Shown: positions 52,079-61,339 of the stretch, piece after piece
Layout of the letters: every line of letters starts with the position of its first letter
Position numbering within the stretch: position 1 is the first letter of the stretch
DNA from: Glycomyces xiaoerkulensis
GTDB lineage: Bacteria > Actinomycetota > Actinomycetes > Mycobacteriales > Micromonosporaceae
DNA: 64,000 nt
Assembly (NCBI RefSeq): GCF_002798405.1
Contig: NZ_PGGV01000003.1
Coordinates: 1-64,000 of the forward strand
Direction of reading: 5' to 3'
The notes under the pieces: model-generated
What the model saw: the letters and a program-made list of their open reading frames with translations, nothing else
The model's database searches: none
What the model was told of the DNA's origin: nothing
Program-made: the position numbers and the translations under genes

Positions 52079-52802
52079 GACAGCGGGCGTGCGCCTCCAG
52101 AAGGTGCTCTCCCAGGCCGGGGTCGCCTCCAGGCGAGCCGCCGAGGACCTCATCGCCAGAGGGAAGGTGAAGGTCAACGGCGAACCGGCGCGGCTGGGCC
52201 GTCGCGTCGACCCCGCCGAGGACGTCATCCACGTCTCGGGCAAGCGGGTGATCACCGACGTCGAGACGGTCCACTACGCGCTCAACAAGCCCCGCGGCGT
52301 CATCTCGACGATGGACGACGAGGAGGGCCGCCTCTCCCTCGCCGAATTCGCCAAGGGCATCGACCAGCGGGTCTTCCACGTCGGCCGTCTCGACACCGAC
52401 TCCGAGGGGCTGCTGCTGCTGACCAACGACGGGGACCTGGCCAACCGCATCATGCACCCCTCCCACGGCCTGCCCAAGACCTACCGGGCCCAGATCGCCG
52501 GCATCCTCGACAAACCCACCTACCGGCGCCTGCTCGCCGGCGTCGAACTCGACGACGGGCCCGCCAAGGCCGACAAGCTCAAGATCATCGACGAGCACGC
52601 TGGCCAGTCCCTGATCGAGATCACCATCCACGAGGGCCGCAAGCACATCGTGAGGCGGCTGATGGATCAGGCCGGGCACCGGGTCTCGCGGCTGGTGCGC
52701 ACCGAGATCGGCCCGGTGCGGTTGCGCAACCTCAAGCCCGGCACCGTCCGGCGGCTCAGCCCCGACGAGATCGGCCGGCTCTATCGGGACGTCGGCATGT
52801 AG
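52065..52802 (+). CDS. rluB: rRNA pseudouridine synthase (RsuA/RluB/E/F type)
   Basis: This 245-residue enzyme isomerises a uridine of 23S or 16S rRNA. It has an S4 domain at 9-65 (RLQKVLSQAGVASRRAAEDL) and the catalytic Asp in HVGRLDTDSEGLLLLTNDG near residue 108, plus KTYRAQIAG and HEGRKHIVRRLMD motifs. It follows scpB with a 14-nt overlap, as in nearly all actinobacteria. The exact target (RluB-like) is inferred by position. Confidence 0.93.
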   Translation: MNKAETAGVRLQKVLSQAGVASRRAAEDLIARGKVKVNGEPARLGRRVDPAEDVIHVSGKRVITDVETVHYALNKPRGVISTMDDEEGRLSLAEFAKGIDQRVFHVGRLDTDSEGLLLLTNDGDLANRIMHPSHGLPKTYRAQIAGILDKPTYRRLLAGVELDDGPAKADKLKIIDEHAGQSLIEITIHEGRKHIVRRLMDQAGHRVSRLVRTEIGPVRLRNLKPGTVRRLSPDEIGRLYRDVGM

Positions 52803-52826
52803 GCGAGCGGCGGTTATCCTGGCAGG

Positions 52827-53201
52827 GTGCGGTTCATCCTCAACGTCATCTGGTTGGTGCTCTCGGGCCTCTGGCTGGCGATCGGCTACTTCCTGGCGGG
52901 CGTGCTGGCGTGCGTCCTGATCGTCACCATCCCGTTCGGGATCGCCTCGTTCCGGATGGCCGGGTACGCGCTGTGGCCGTTCGGGCGGACGGTGGTGCGC
53001 GACCCGGCCTCGGGCTGCCTCACTCTCCTGGGCAACGTCCTCTGGCTGGTGCTGTTCGGCTGGTGGCTGGCCTTGGAGCACCTCGTCACCGGGGCGGCGC
53101 TGGCGATCACCGTCATCGGCATCCCGCTGGCGGTCGCGAACTGGAAGATGATCCCGCTTGCGCTGTGGCCGCTCGGCGCCCGGGTCGTGGAGGTCCCGTA
53201 G
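52827..53201 (+). CDS. YccF-family inner membrane protein
   Basis: This 124-residue protein is built of two YccF repeats. Each has an aromatic hydrophobic helix pair and ends in a WPFGRTVV or LWPLGARVV element: LNVIWLVLSGLWLAIGYFLA then LGNVLWLVLFGWWLALEHLV, and TIPFGIASFRMAGYALWPFG then GIPLAVANWKMIPLALWPLG. Function is unknown. TATCCT (52815-52820) six bases before the GTG suggests a leaderless start. Confidence 0.88.
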   Translation: MRFILNVIWLVLSGLWLAIGYFLAGVLACVLIVTIPFGIASFRMAGYALWPFGRTVVRDPASGCLTLLGNVLWLVLFGWWLALEHLVTGAALAITVIGIPLAVANWKMIPLALWPLGARVVEVP

Positions 53202-53356
53202 GGCGGCCTCCGGCGTTCCGGACGGTCGGAATCCCTATCCCGGATCGGGTCGGGTTCGCGCTCCGTGCCACCCTTGGGGACAAACCACACCCCTACCGGT
53301 CCATCCAGGCATGATGTAGGTTTGCGTGGTTTGCAGTTGAAGAACGGAGCGAGACA

Positions 53357-54037
53357 GTGCCTGAGAACAAGAAGAGCGCACCGGTCGTCGCCGTCGACGG
53401 CCCGTCGGGGGCGGGGAAGTCCACCGTCTCCAAGACCCTCGCGACCGCCATTGACGCCGCCTACCTCGACACCGGTGCGATGTACCGCGCCGCCACTCTT
53501 GCGGTCCTCCGGGCCGAAGTCGACCCCTCGCAGACCGCGCAGGTGACCAAGGCGGTCAAGAACGCCAAGCTCGAGTTCGGCACCAGCCCCGAAGATCCCT
53601 TCGCCCGTGTCGACGGCGAGGACGCCACTCTGGAAATCCGCGGCGACGACGTGACCAAGGCCGTCTCGACCGTGGCCGCGAACAAGACCGTCCGCAAGCA
53701 TCTGGTCGCCGAGCAGCAGCGGCTCATCGGCGAGGCCAAGAAGGGCATCGTCGTGGAGGGGCGCGACATCTGCGAAGTGGTCGCCCCAGAGGCGGACATC
53801 AAGGTCTACCTGACCGCCGACCCGGGAGAGCGGGCGAAGCGCCGCGCCGCCGAGGTCGGGGCCGACGAGTCGGCCACCGAGCAGGACATCGCGCGGCGCG
53901 ACGGGGCGGACTCGGAGACGACGAAACCGATGGATCCGCCCGAGGGCGCCACGGTTATCGATTCCACCGAGCTGCCGGTCGTGGAGGTCGTCGCGAAGAT
54001 CCTGGCTTTGCTGAACAACAGGGACATCAATGACTGA
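53357..54037 (+). CDS. cmk: Cytidylate kinase
   Basis: This 226-residue kinase phosphorylates CMP and dCMP. P-loop [17 protein letters not shown] lies at 13-29, [16 protein letters not shown] near 36-51, [19 protein letters not shown] near 134-152 (the family's GRDI motif), and a lid segment [13 protein letters not shown] start 13 nt after GGAG. It overlaps der by 8 nt (GTG/ATG context), the usual cmk-der pair. Confidence 0.95.
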   Translation: MPENKKSAPVVAVDGPSGAGKSTVSKTLATAIDAAYLDTGAMYRAATLAVLRAEVDPSQTAQVTKAVKNAKLEFGTSPEDPFARVDGEDATLEIRGDDVTKAVSTVAANKTVRKHLVAEQQRLIGEAKKGIVVEGRDICEVVAPEADIKVYLTADPGERAKRRAAEVGADESATEQDIARRDGADSETTKPMDPPEGATVIDSTELPVVEVVAKILALLNNRDIND

Positions 54038-55397
54038 CGAAGCGACCTGGGCCGAACTCGACGAGGTCGAACGAGGCCCGGTCCCGACGGTTGCCGTCGT
54101 CGGCCGCCCGAACGTGGGCAAGTCGACCCTGGTCAACCGCATCCTCGGCCGCAGGGCCGCCGTCGTCCAGGACGAGCCGGGCGTGACGCGCGACCGGGTC
54201 GCCTACGACGCCGAGTGGGCCGGCCGGGACTTCAGTCTGGTCGACACCGGCGGCTGGGCCCCCGACGCCGAGGGCATGGCCGCCGCGGTCGCGACCCAGG
54301 CCGAGCTGGCGATGAGCACGGCCGATGTGGTGGTCTTCGTCGTGGACGGCACCGTGGGCGCGACCGATGCCGACGCGGCGGCAGTCCGGATCCTGCACCG
54401 GGCGAAGAAACCGGTGCTCCTGGTGGCGAACAAGGTCGACAGCACCCGCCAGGAGGCCGACGTGGCCGACCTGTGGCGCTTGGGCCTGGGCGAGCCGCAC
54501 CCGGTGTCGGCGCTGCACGGCCGGGGGGCGGGCGATCTGCTCGACGAGATCGTCTGGTCCTTCCCCGAGCAGCCGACCGGTCGGCTCAAGGAGAGCGGCC
54601 CGCGCCGCGTGGCCCTGATCGGCCGCCCGAACGTGGGCAAGTCGAGCCTGCTGAACCGGATCGCCGGCCAGGCGCGGGCGGTGGTCGACGAGGTCGCCGG
54701 CACGACCGTCGACCCGGTGGACTCCCAGGTCGAGCTGGACGGCGAGACGTGGGTGTTCGTCGACACCGCGGGTCTGCGCAAGCGCGTCAAGTTCGCCGCC
54801 GGCACTGAGTACTACGCCAGCCTCCGCACCGGCGCGGCCGTCGAGGCCGCCGAGGTGGCGATCGTGCTGCTCGACGCCTCCGAACCCATCTCCGAGCAGG
54901 ACCAGCGCGTCCTGACGCAGGTGGTGGAGTCCGGCCGCGCCCTGGTCCTGGCGTTCAACAAATGGGACCTGGTCGACGACGACCGGCGGTACTTCCTGGA
55001 GAAGGAGATCGACCGCGAGCTCGCCCAGGTGTCGTGGGCGCCCCGCGTGAACGTCTCGGCCGTGACCGGCCGGTCGGTCTCGAAGCTCGCCCCGGCCCTC
55101 CGGGAGGCCCTCGACGGCTGGGACCAGCGCATCGCCACCGGCGAGCTCAACCAGTGGATCAGCGCCCTCCAGCAGGCCCGCCCGCACCCGGTCCGCGGCG
55201 GGAAGGCACCGAAGGTCCTGTTCGCCACCCAGGCCGACATCGAGCCGCCCCGCTTCGTGCTCTTCACCTCCGGCAGGTTCGACAAGCAGTACCTGAAGTA
55301 CGTCCAGCGCCGCCTGCGCGAGGACTTCGGGTTCCGGGGCTCGCCGATCGATTTGGCCGTCAAGCCCCGCGAACCGCGCAAAAAGGCCCGGAGATGA
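54030..55397 (+). CDS. der: Ribosome biogenesis GTPase Der (EngA)
   Basis: This 455-residue double GTPase is needed for 50S assembly. The first G domain has [27 protein letters not shown] and NKVD. The second has [24 protein letters not shown] and NKWD. The C-terminal KH-like domain (about 360-445) ends in a basic tail REPRKKARR. The N-terminal acidic extension is short. Overlaps cmk by 8 nt. Confidence 0.96.
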   Translation: MTDEATWAELDEVERGPVPTVAVVGRPNVGKSTLVNRILGRRAAVVQDEPGVTRDRVAYDAEWAGRDFSLVDTGGWAPDAEGMAAAVATQAELAMSTADVVVFVVDGTVGATDADAAAVRILHRAKKPVLLVANKVDSTRQEADVADLWRLGLGEPHPVSALHGRGAGDLLDEIVWSFPEQPTGRLKESGPRRVALIGRPNVGKSSLLNRIAGQARAVVDEVAGTTVDPVDSQVELDGETWVFVDTAGLRKRVKFAAGTEYYASLRTGAAVEAAEVAIVLLDASEPISEQDQRVLTQVVESGRALVLAFNKWDLVDDDRRYFLEKEIDRELAQVSWAPRVNVSAVTGRSVSKLAPALREALDGWDQRIATGELNQWISALQQARPHPVRGGKAPKVLFATQADIEPPRFVLFTSGRFDKQYLKYVQRRLREDFGFRGSPIDLAVKPREPRKKARR

Positions 55398-55485
55398 CCG
55401 ACCGGGGCCACATCGGGGGACCTCGCCTGGTCGCCCCGGAGCCGATGGGTTAAAGTTGTCTCCGGCCGCCCGAAGCGGTCGGAAG

Positions 55486-55559
<74 letters not shown>

Positions 55560-55567
55560 CGTTTTCG

Positions 55568-55606
55568 CAGGTCAGAGACCAAATCTCTGGCCTGTGTTTC
55601 GTTTTA
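55568..55606 (+). terminator. Intrinsic terminator of tRNA-Pro
   Basis: An 11-bp stem (55568-55578 with 55584-55594, one G-U) closes the loop CCAAA and is followed by the T-rich TGTTTCGTTTTA, nine bases after the tRNA. Confidence 0.8.
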
Positions 55607-55634
55607 TGTGAACGTTTTCACGCCTGAGCGCCAG

Positions 55635-55657
55635 GTCAAGGGGCGGCAGGTTCAAGT
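55635..55657 (+). repeat. Degenerate copy of the tRNA-Pro 3' half (attachment-site remnant)
   Basis: GTCAAGGGG-CG-GCAGGTTCAAGT at 55635-55657 repeats 55524-55546 of the tRNA with only two adjacent mismatches over about 23 bases, then diverges. It lies 110 bp inside the island next to the integrase, so it looks like an old attachment core from a second or tandem integration. Confidence 0.6.
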
Positions 55658-55660
55658 TCC

Positions 55661-56168
55661 AGGATTCCACCGACACGGTCCTGAGCTGAGGAAACGCATG
55701 ATCGCTCGTCGCGAGGATTTCTCTCAGAGCACTTGACAGGTCTGCGTTCGGAGATCGTAGTCGTCTCGGACCTGTCGGCGTGGCTGCCAAACCGACGTTT
55801 GACCAGTTCAGGGGCTAGTTCTCTGATCTGGGGTCGTTGATTGCGGATGCATTCTCCGCTGGGCGTCGATTCAAGAGACAGCAGGTCCCAGTGCCGACAT
55901 CCGAGCAGCGACCGCCTGAACAGTGGAAATGCAGATGCACTCGTTGTGAGCGTCTGCGCCACCGAGCACTTGTCACCTGCACGGGAGGCGGATCCAGCTC
56001 AAGGCGCTACTGCCAGCCGAAATGCGAGGCAAGAGCATGTTGTTGGGTATGGGAATCGTCAAGGCGCTGGCGTGTCGATGTGTGCCAAGTCCACTTGAGG
56101 TGGTGGATGATCCCTGATCAAGTCCCCGCGAATGCGTGGATCGGTAACAGGAAAAGAGGACTGCTCGC
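55661..56168. other. Region between attachment site and integrase, no gene seen
   Basis: 508 bp. Short ORFs on both strands have neither ribosome sites nor recognisable products. An excisionase would be expected here in many elements, but none is identifiable. The region should hold the integrase promoter. Confidence 0.4.
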
Positions 56169-57647
56169 ATGGGCGCTCAGCGATCACATCGAGGGAAGCG
56201 CGGAAGCCGTTACACCATGGTCTTCCTCGGCGGCGACACCGCGAGCCTTGGGCCAGCCACGAGGACGGTTCGTGGCGGCGAGGACGTGTCCGACGACACC
56301 GGTGCCAGGAACGAGGCGGCGCCGCCGTCGACCTGCGGCACGGTGCGTTTCGACGTGTACGCCGAACGGCAGTGGCTGCCCAACCTCATCGTCGAGGCCT
56401 CCACGCGCGAGGGCTACACCTACTCGCTCTATGCGCATCTCATGCCCTTCTTCGGCCACCGGAGACTGGTCGACATCCGAGCGACGACGATCAAGCAGTG
56501 GTTGACCGCGCTCAATGCTGCGGGACTCTCGGCGTCGAACCGCAAGAACCTCAAGATGATCCTGAGCGCCGTGCTCACCAGCGCCGTGCACGATGAACTC
56601 ATCCCGAGCAACCCCTGTCGGCTGGTCAAGACCGACCCGGTCCCGACCAAGCCGCTGGCGACTATTTCCCCGACCCAGTTCGAGCAGTTCCTTGCCGCTA
56701 TCCCGGGCGCGATGCCCCGGATCCTGGTCGAGACCGCGATCGAGACCGGCATGCGTTGGGGCGAGTTGACCGAGTTGCGCCCTAAGGATTTCGACCGACC
56801 CACCGGTGTCTTCACCGTCGCCCGCGCCGTTGTCCGACTGGCTCCCGACTTCCGCAGTGACGGCAACCCCTTCCAGGTCAAGGACTACCCCAAAGACAAG
56901 GAGTACCGCCTGATCAGAGTCGACCGGGCATTCGCCGAGAAGGTCGGTGACCACATCGACCGCCACCGGCTTGCAGCTGAGGACCTGTTGTTCTGGTACC
57001 AGCCGGACAACCAAGAACCCCTCGAGGACGACCTGGAATTTGAACCGGGCGATCGGGGCTACACCGGGCCCAACGAGCAGGGACGCATCTACGCACACGG
57101 CACCACCACCGCCTACACCAACGGCAAATGCCGATGCCTGTACTGCAGGGCCGCGGTCGCCGCTTACCGGCGGAAGCGTCGTGCGCTCGGCAAAGACTCG
57201 CCTCGCCGACGCCGGACTATCGACTCCGACGGCCACATCCCCGGCCGTTGGTTCGCCGATACCATCATCAAGCCTGCCTTGGCAAAGGCGGCGTTGCCGC
57301 TCGATGTCAAGATGCACCGGCTCCGCCACGCGCACGCGTCCTGGCTCCTGGGCGGCGGCGCAGATCTCATGGTCGTCAAGGAACGCCTGGGCCACGCCAG
57401 CATCCAGACCACGGAGCGCTACCTCCACACGCTCGACAACGCCGACGACACCGCCCTCGCCGCGCTCGACAAAGTCCGCGGGCCGCGAGTCCAACCTTCC
57501 GCCAACGCCTGCGACGATGCGGCCACCTTGGCCGAACCGACTTCGATGCAGGCCGTCATGGACCGAATGGCCGAGCTCCAGGCCATGCTCGGACAGATGG
57601 CCGCCGGCACTGAGCCGCCGAATCCCGACGAGCACGCCACCTCCTGA
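56169..57647 (+). CDS. Tyrosine recombinase (integrase) with a Cys-rich insertion
   Basis: This 492-residue phage/ICE-type integrase has a core-binding SAM-like domain at about 65-145 (YTYSLYAHLMPFFGHRRLVD) and a catalytic domain with Arg in IETGMRWGELTELR near 193, HRLRHAHASWLL near 380 (His-x-x-Arg) and LGHASIQTTERYLH near 407 with the nucleophile Tyr. Between the first Arg and the HxxR motif is an unusual insertion, about 300-335, containing HGTTTAYTNGKCRCLYCRAA, a possible zinc-binding knuckle. The N-terminal 40 residues are uncertain; GTG 56286 is an alternative start. It directs away from tRNA-Pro. Confidence 0.9.
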   Translation: MGAQRSHRGKRGSRYTMVFLGGDTASLGPATRTVRGGEDVSDDTGARNEAAPPSTCGTVRFDVYAERQWLPNLIVEASTREGYTYSLYAHLMPFFGHRRLVDIRATTIKQWLTALNAAGLSASNRKNLKMILSAVLTSAVHDELIPSNPCRLVKTDPVPTKPLATISPTQFEQFLAAIPGAMPRILVETAIETGMRWGELTELRPKDFDRPTGVFTVARAVVRLAPDFRSDGNPFQVKDYPKDKEYRLIRVDRAFAEKVGDHIDRHRLAAEDLLFWYQPDNQEPLEDDLEFEPGDRGYTGPNEQGRIYAHGTTTAYTNGKCRCLYCRAAVAAYRRKRRALGKDSPRRRRTIDSDGHIPGRWFADTIIKPALAKAALPLDVKMHRLRHAHASWLLGGGADLMVVKERLGHASIQTTERYLHTLDNADDTALAALDKVRGPRVQPSANACDDAATLAEPTSMQAVMDRMAELQAMLGQMAAGTEPPNPDEHATS

Positions 57648-57741
57648 ACTGCATCGACGGGTTCCCTGCCAAATCGCACCGCTGACAACCAGATACGGGT
57701 GATTGGCACACGGAGATGGGTCTGCGGCGCCGGCTGCCAGC

Positions 57742-59160
57742 TCACCTCCGGCCGTAGTGGCTTTCGGGGCCGTAGGGGCTCCAATTGCCAAGGAACGGTT
57801 TGAGGTCTTCGAGCTTGAAGTCGGGTGCGGACGGCATCGCCGGCAACACCTGGAGCGGATCGATCGAGGCGGTGTAGGCGCGCGCCCACCGCAGCCACTG
57901 CTTGGACGACTCGAGTCCGGTGGTATCGGGGGCCGCGGACCGGATCTTCGCTTCTAGCTGATCGCAGAAGACCGAGAGGACGCGGAACCGCTCGAGCGCT
58001 TGAGCCTGCTGGTCGAGCACTGTTCCATAGTGGTGCTCCAGTGCCTCTTCCTTGGCACGGGCCATCGCGCTCTCCCAGCGTCGCTGCCGCTCGACTTTAG
58101 CCTTCTCTGCGGCAATAGCGCTCTTGCGATCGTCGACCGCGCGCTTCGCCAAGCCCGCGACGACCTCGGGAAGCCGCTCCTCCAAGGTCATCGTCTTCCG
58201 GTCGGCCCATTTCGACTGCCCGCTCGATCCGGAGTGCGGCAGTTCCAGTTTGAGGCTCTGGGACTTGACCGGATGCACGGACTGCGGGAATTCCTGGTCG
58301 ACGGTGACCGCGTAGGTGAAGCCATCGATCCTGATTTCGATTGCACCATCACGGCGACGGTACTTGCGGCTGCCGTAAGACCCATACTGGTGGCGATCGG
58401 TCACCGGTCGATCGCTGACCTTCCAACCGCGTTCGAGGGCGGCTCCAGCGAGGGCTTGGAAGATCAGCAAGCTCCGACGACGCAGCTCCTTGGGCATCAT
58501 GAGCCGGTCGCTGTCGTCTCGCAATCGGGCCACCACCGGATGAGGACGGCGCAACCGGTCAGGTACCGGTACGGGTTCGAGTCCCTGGGCGTGCTTTCGA
58601 GCGGCATTGGGATGGACGCCTGCGACCAGCCTGATCGTCGTGCTCGTCTCTGCGCTGCCGATGGATTCGATGAAGTGCCCTTCGGGGACGAGTCCGTTGC
58701 GTTTGGCGTAGTCGATGGTCTTGCGCCACCGGCCGTACTCGGACTCGCTCATCGAAGGCAGGCGGACGGTGTGCTCGGCGACCAGGCGCTCGACCAACGC
58801 AGCCGCGTCGGCATGCCGGTCCCGCGAAATCCCAGCGGGCGTGTGGCGCGGCGTCGGAGTCTTCGCCGAAACCCCATCGGCCGAGGTGGCACGAGGCCGC
58901 TGGACCTTCCGGCGTGAACCTGCTGCAGGAGTGCTGCGGGCGTCCGGGTGACGGCCGTGTTCAAGATAGTGTCGTCCGGCGTCGGTGATGGCGGCCCGCC
59001 ACTGCCCGGTGCGCTTGCTGATGGTCACCAGGCCGCGCGAGGCCAACGCCCGCGCGGTAATCCTCAGTCCCGTATGCTCGTCACTGCTCAGATCGTCACC
59101 AGAACCTATGAGCTGCAGCGTCTCGAGCTGGCGATCGTTCAAAGGACCAGTGCGTTCCAT
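57742..59160 (-). CDS. Uncharacterised conserved-looking island protein, 472 residues
   Basis: The N-terminus (1-70) reads like a winged helix (LNDRQLETLQLI, ALASRGLVTISKRTGQW, ITDAGRHYLEHG). A basic linker follows, then a large domain with RRPHPVVARLRDD, LRRRSLLIFQALAGAALERGW (about 225-245), a beta-rich portion with RRRDGAIEIRIDGFTYAV and KLELP, and a long charged helix (about 340-400, AEKAKVERQRRWESAMARAK). No signal peptide or membrane helix. Proteins of this shape recur in actinobacterial islands, but I know no function. It may be a transcription-linked or DNA-binding defence component. Confidence 0.75.
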   Translation of the reverse strand: MERTGPLNDRQLETLQLIGSGDDLSSDEHTGLRITARALASRGLVTISKRTGQWRAAITDAGRHYLEHGRHPDARSTPAAGSRRKVQRPRATSADGVSAKTPTPRHTPAGISRDRHADAAALVERLVAEHTVRLPSMSESEYGRWRKTIDYAKRNGLVPEGHFIESIGSAETSTTIRLVAGVHPNAARKHAQGLEPVPVPDRLRRPHPVVARLRDDSDRLMMPKELRRRSLLIFQALAGAALERGWKVSDRPVTDRHQYGSYGSRKYRRRDGAIEIRIDGFTYAVTVDQEFPQSVHPVKSQSLKLELPHSGSSGQSKWADRKTMTLEERLPEVVAGLAKRAVDDRKSAIAAEKAKVERQRRWESAMARAKEEALEHHYGTVLDQQAQALERFRVLSVFCDQLEAKIRSAAPDTTGLESSKQWLRWARAYTASIDPLQVLPAMPSAPDFKLEDLKPFLGNWSPYGPESHYGRR

Positions 59161-59278
59161 TCACGGCTCCTTCCAGCAGACCCGGCGGGGAACCCCCAAG
59201 GCTAACTTGATCTGCCGCTCCGCACGGACGCGCCGTGTCTCGCCCGCGGGAGCATAGCGACCAGGTGCACGGAAGGAC
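59161..59278. promoter_or_regulatory. Gap between AbiE toxin gene and the 472-residue protein gene
   Basis: 118 bp with no gene. It contains the upstream region of the 472-residue protein gene (minus strand) and the end of the AbiE operon. CAGGAGC-type ribosome sequence precedes the start at 59160. Confidence 0.3.
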
Positions 59279-60199
59279 TCACTGTTCCGACCCCTCCCAG
59301 TACTGGGCAGTTTGGTTCCAGCGTCCGTCGACTGTTCCGGTGATCACCGGGTCGAGGAACGCATGCATGAGTTCCATCGCTTGCGGTAGGTCTTTTTGCG
59401 CTGCGCAGTGAGGGATGCCTTTTGCGAGCTTTGCGTAGACCGGCCCCCAGTTTTCAGGGACGCCGAACCGGTCGAATGGATCAAGTCTGCGCCGTCGCCG
59501 CTCAAGTTCGATCGCGTCGCGAAGCTCTACGGCGTCCGGGGCCTGAGTCTTGGCAATCACCACAAGATCGATCAGGTCTTTCTCTCGGCTCGAGGGATCG
59601 CCTCGGTAGGTTGCCATCGTGGCGCAGACCTTGTCAGCGATCTGATCGGCTATCGGATAGAGTCGGTAATCGTGCTCTATCAGATCCCGGACCATCACTC
59701 GGTTGGAGGGCGGAGCGATCGTCACGGCTCCCGTAAGACGCACTCCAGTCACCAGATCAACTCTGATAGGCGTCGACTTCTTGACACCGATGTAGGTCTC
59801 GAAGATTACTCGATATCCGTCGGTGTACGGCTGTGATTCTCCGGCGGCTATCGGATTGTGATCGCGGTACACGAATCGAAAGTGATCCCCGAGATCGATG
59901 GCGGCCAGACGCTTTAGATCCTCGAGCGCCTGATCAAGACTGAACCCGGACCTGCAGAGATCGATATCCAGTGTGACGCGGGCGTTGGGTATCCGAGCCA
60001 GCATCCCAGTACCACCCTTCAGCACCCACTCCGATCTATCCCCTTCCGAGAATACTCGACATAGAAATCTGTCGAAATACGCCTGGCGTATACGGGCATC
60101 GACGGAAACGGACTTATCGTCGCGGTTCGCCCGCTTCGCAGCGTCTTTGATGGCCATTAGCACGGCCGCCGCCGTCGTGTATCCAGACTTTCCGCTCAT
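59279..60199 (-). CDS. AbiEii/AbiGii-family nucleotidyltransferase toxin
   Basis: This 306-residue minimal nucleotidyltransferase is the toxin of a type IV-classed AbiE system. Some AbiEii/MenA members block translation by adding nucleotides to tRNA 3' ends. Motifs: WVLKGGTGMLARI with Lys61 and the GG-T signature, VTLDIDLC with Asp78 and Asp80 as the metal pair, then RVDLVTGVRL near residue 147 and KDLIDLVVIAKTQ near 203-215. Its start overlaps the end of the AbiEi gene by 4 nt (ATGA), so the pair is cotranslated, antitoxin first. Confidence 0.9.
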   Translation of the reverse strand: MSGKSGYTTAAAVLMAIKDAAKRANRDDKSVSVDARIRQAYFDRFLCRVFSEGDRSEWVLKGGTGMLARIPNARVTLDIDLCRSGFSLDQALEDLKRLAAIDLGDHFRFVYRDHNPIAAGESQPYTDGYRVIFETYIGVKKSTPIRVDLVTGVRLTGAVTIAPPSNRVMVRDLIEHDYRLYPIADQIADKVCATMATYRGDPSSREKDLIDLVVIAKTQAPDAVELRDAIELERRRRRLDPFDRFGVPENWGPVYAKLAKGIPHCAAQKDLPQAMELMHAFLDPVITGTVDGRWNQTAQYWEGSEQ

Positions 60200-61203
60200 T
60201 CTTCATCTCGCATCTCATTACTCGCCCGATGTGCGCTGGATTCCATCGAGCCAATCCGGGCTAGGCGACCGAGAACCTCCTTGCTCCACACCTGTTCGGG
60301 TAGGCTTGTGCTTACTGCGTGGGAGAATTCCTCGGTCATCCCCTCTCGGAGGATCTGCGAGACTCCTATTGCCAGGATCATATCTTCGGTGTTGAGGACC
60401 TCATTTTCCGCTATCGATGCCGATATCGACCGTATGCTCTCATCCAGATCCGGAATGGTCAGCATTCCCTGGATCTGCTCCGAGAACTTGGCAAGATAGT
60501 CTGCGGCCACCAGCCGGCCTAGAGAGCTCGACGCGAGATGTTCGGCGAGTGAATCTTTGTCGATACCGGCCGTTCTCATCAGATGTTCGAGTAGTGCCTC
60601 GCCACTACCGTAAGTGATGCCGTTTCGCGCGGCTAGTGGATCGAGGAGATCGGAAAGCAGCTCAAGGTCAAGCGAGGTTTTCGCTGCCGAGTCTGCGACG
60701 ACCTTGGCGACGAGGCTGAGATCAGTACGTGCTGCAACGAGATCGCTGATCGTCTGCTCAAGGATGGTTACAGGAAGTCCGCTCTCGACGGTGATCTTCG
60801 AATCGTCGAGGTCCCGGACCTTGAATCGAATTTCCGAGCGTTGCGTCTGCCGTCGCCGCGGAGTGCTGAATTCGTACGGCTCGGGAAGCAGATCCCCTAC
60901 CCCATGGAGCCACGCAGCCGTTGCACCGGAAATGACGGCGGTCCCGCCTAGCCCGAGTCGCTCCTCAGCGAGATGCGCCGGGTCGAGGCTCAGCCATGCG
61001 GCCCGAAGTCCTTCGAACTCGTCTCCTGGAGCCCCGGCATCCCTATACACGCCGTGGGTGAGCCTCTCGAGCTGCCCAGACTCGGCCAGGCGAGTCAGGG
61101 TGAGTCTGGAGACGCCTCTCGCTGCGGCCTGGGCGGTCGTGAACAGCCCCCACTGCGACACCGACAGTTCGGCAAGGATGCGCAGCGCTTCGATCGATTT
61201 CAT
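60196..61203 (-). CDS. AbiEi-type antitoxin and autorepressor
   Basis: The 335 residues have an N-terminal winged helix-turn-helix (1-55, QWGLFTTAQAAARGVSRLTL, GVYRDAG) found in AbiEi antitoxins, then the antitoxin domain with VISGATAAWLHGVGDLLPEP near 94 and ESGLPVTILEQTISDLV near 135. The C-terminal 130 residues are longer than in the streptococcal AbiEi. First gene of the toxin operon. The promoter region contains a CTTGG-N9-CCAAG dyad, fitting the known autoregulation of abiE. GC content of this operon is clearly lower than the core genes. Confidence 0.9.
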   Translation of the reverse strand: MKSIEALRILAELSVSQWGLFTTAQAAARGVSRLTLTRLAESGQLERLTHGVYRDAGAPGDEFEGLRAAWLSLDPAHLAEERLGLGGTAVISGATAAWLHGVGDLLPEPYEFSTPRRRQTQRSEIRFKVRDLDDSKITVESGLPVTILEQTISDLVAARTDLSLVAKVVADSAAKTSLDLELLSDLLDPLAARNGITYGSGEALLEHLMRTAGIDKDSLAEHLASSSLGRLVAADYLAKFSEQIQGMLTIPDLDESIRSISASIAENEVLNTEDMILAIGVSQILREGMTEEFSHAVSTSLPEQVWSKEVLGRLARIGSMESSAHRASNEMRDEE

Positions 61204-61237
61204 GCTTGGATTGTATCACCAAGTAGTTACTTTTCAA
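61204..61237 (-). promoter_or_regulatory. Promoter/operator of the AbiE operon
   Basis: On the minus strand TTGAAA (61232-61237) and TACAAT (61210-61215) are 16 bp apart and the -10 ends six bases before the ATG, so the transcript is essentially leaderless. CTTGG (61205-61209) and CCAAG (61219-61223) form a dyad over the -10, a likely AbiEi operator. Confidence 0.65.
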
Positions 61238-61339
61238 GCTTCAGTGTTAGATCTGCTAGCGCACTTGCTGACTGCCAGTCCTGGGCACTCTTGACAGGCC
61301 TAAATTATCAAGAAATGTCATAATACATCCATCAATCAG

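Noticed and set aside
55837..56505. A plus-strand frame of 222 codons overlapping the integrase start, as a possible excisionase
   Set aside because: Composition rich in Cys, Trp and Arg without helix-turn-helix pattern, and two thirds of it is an alternative frame of the integrase.
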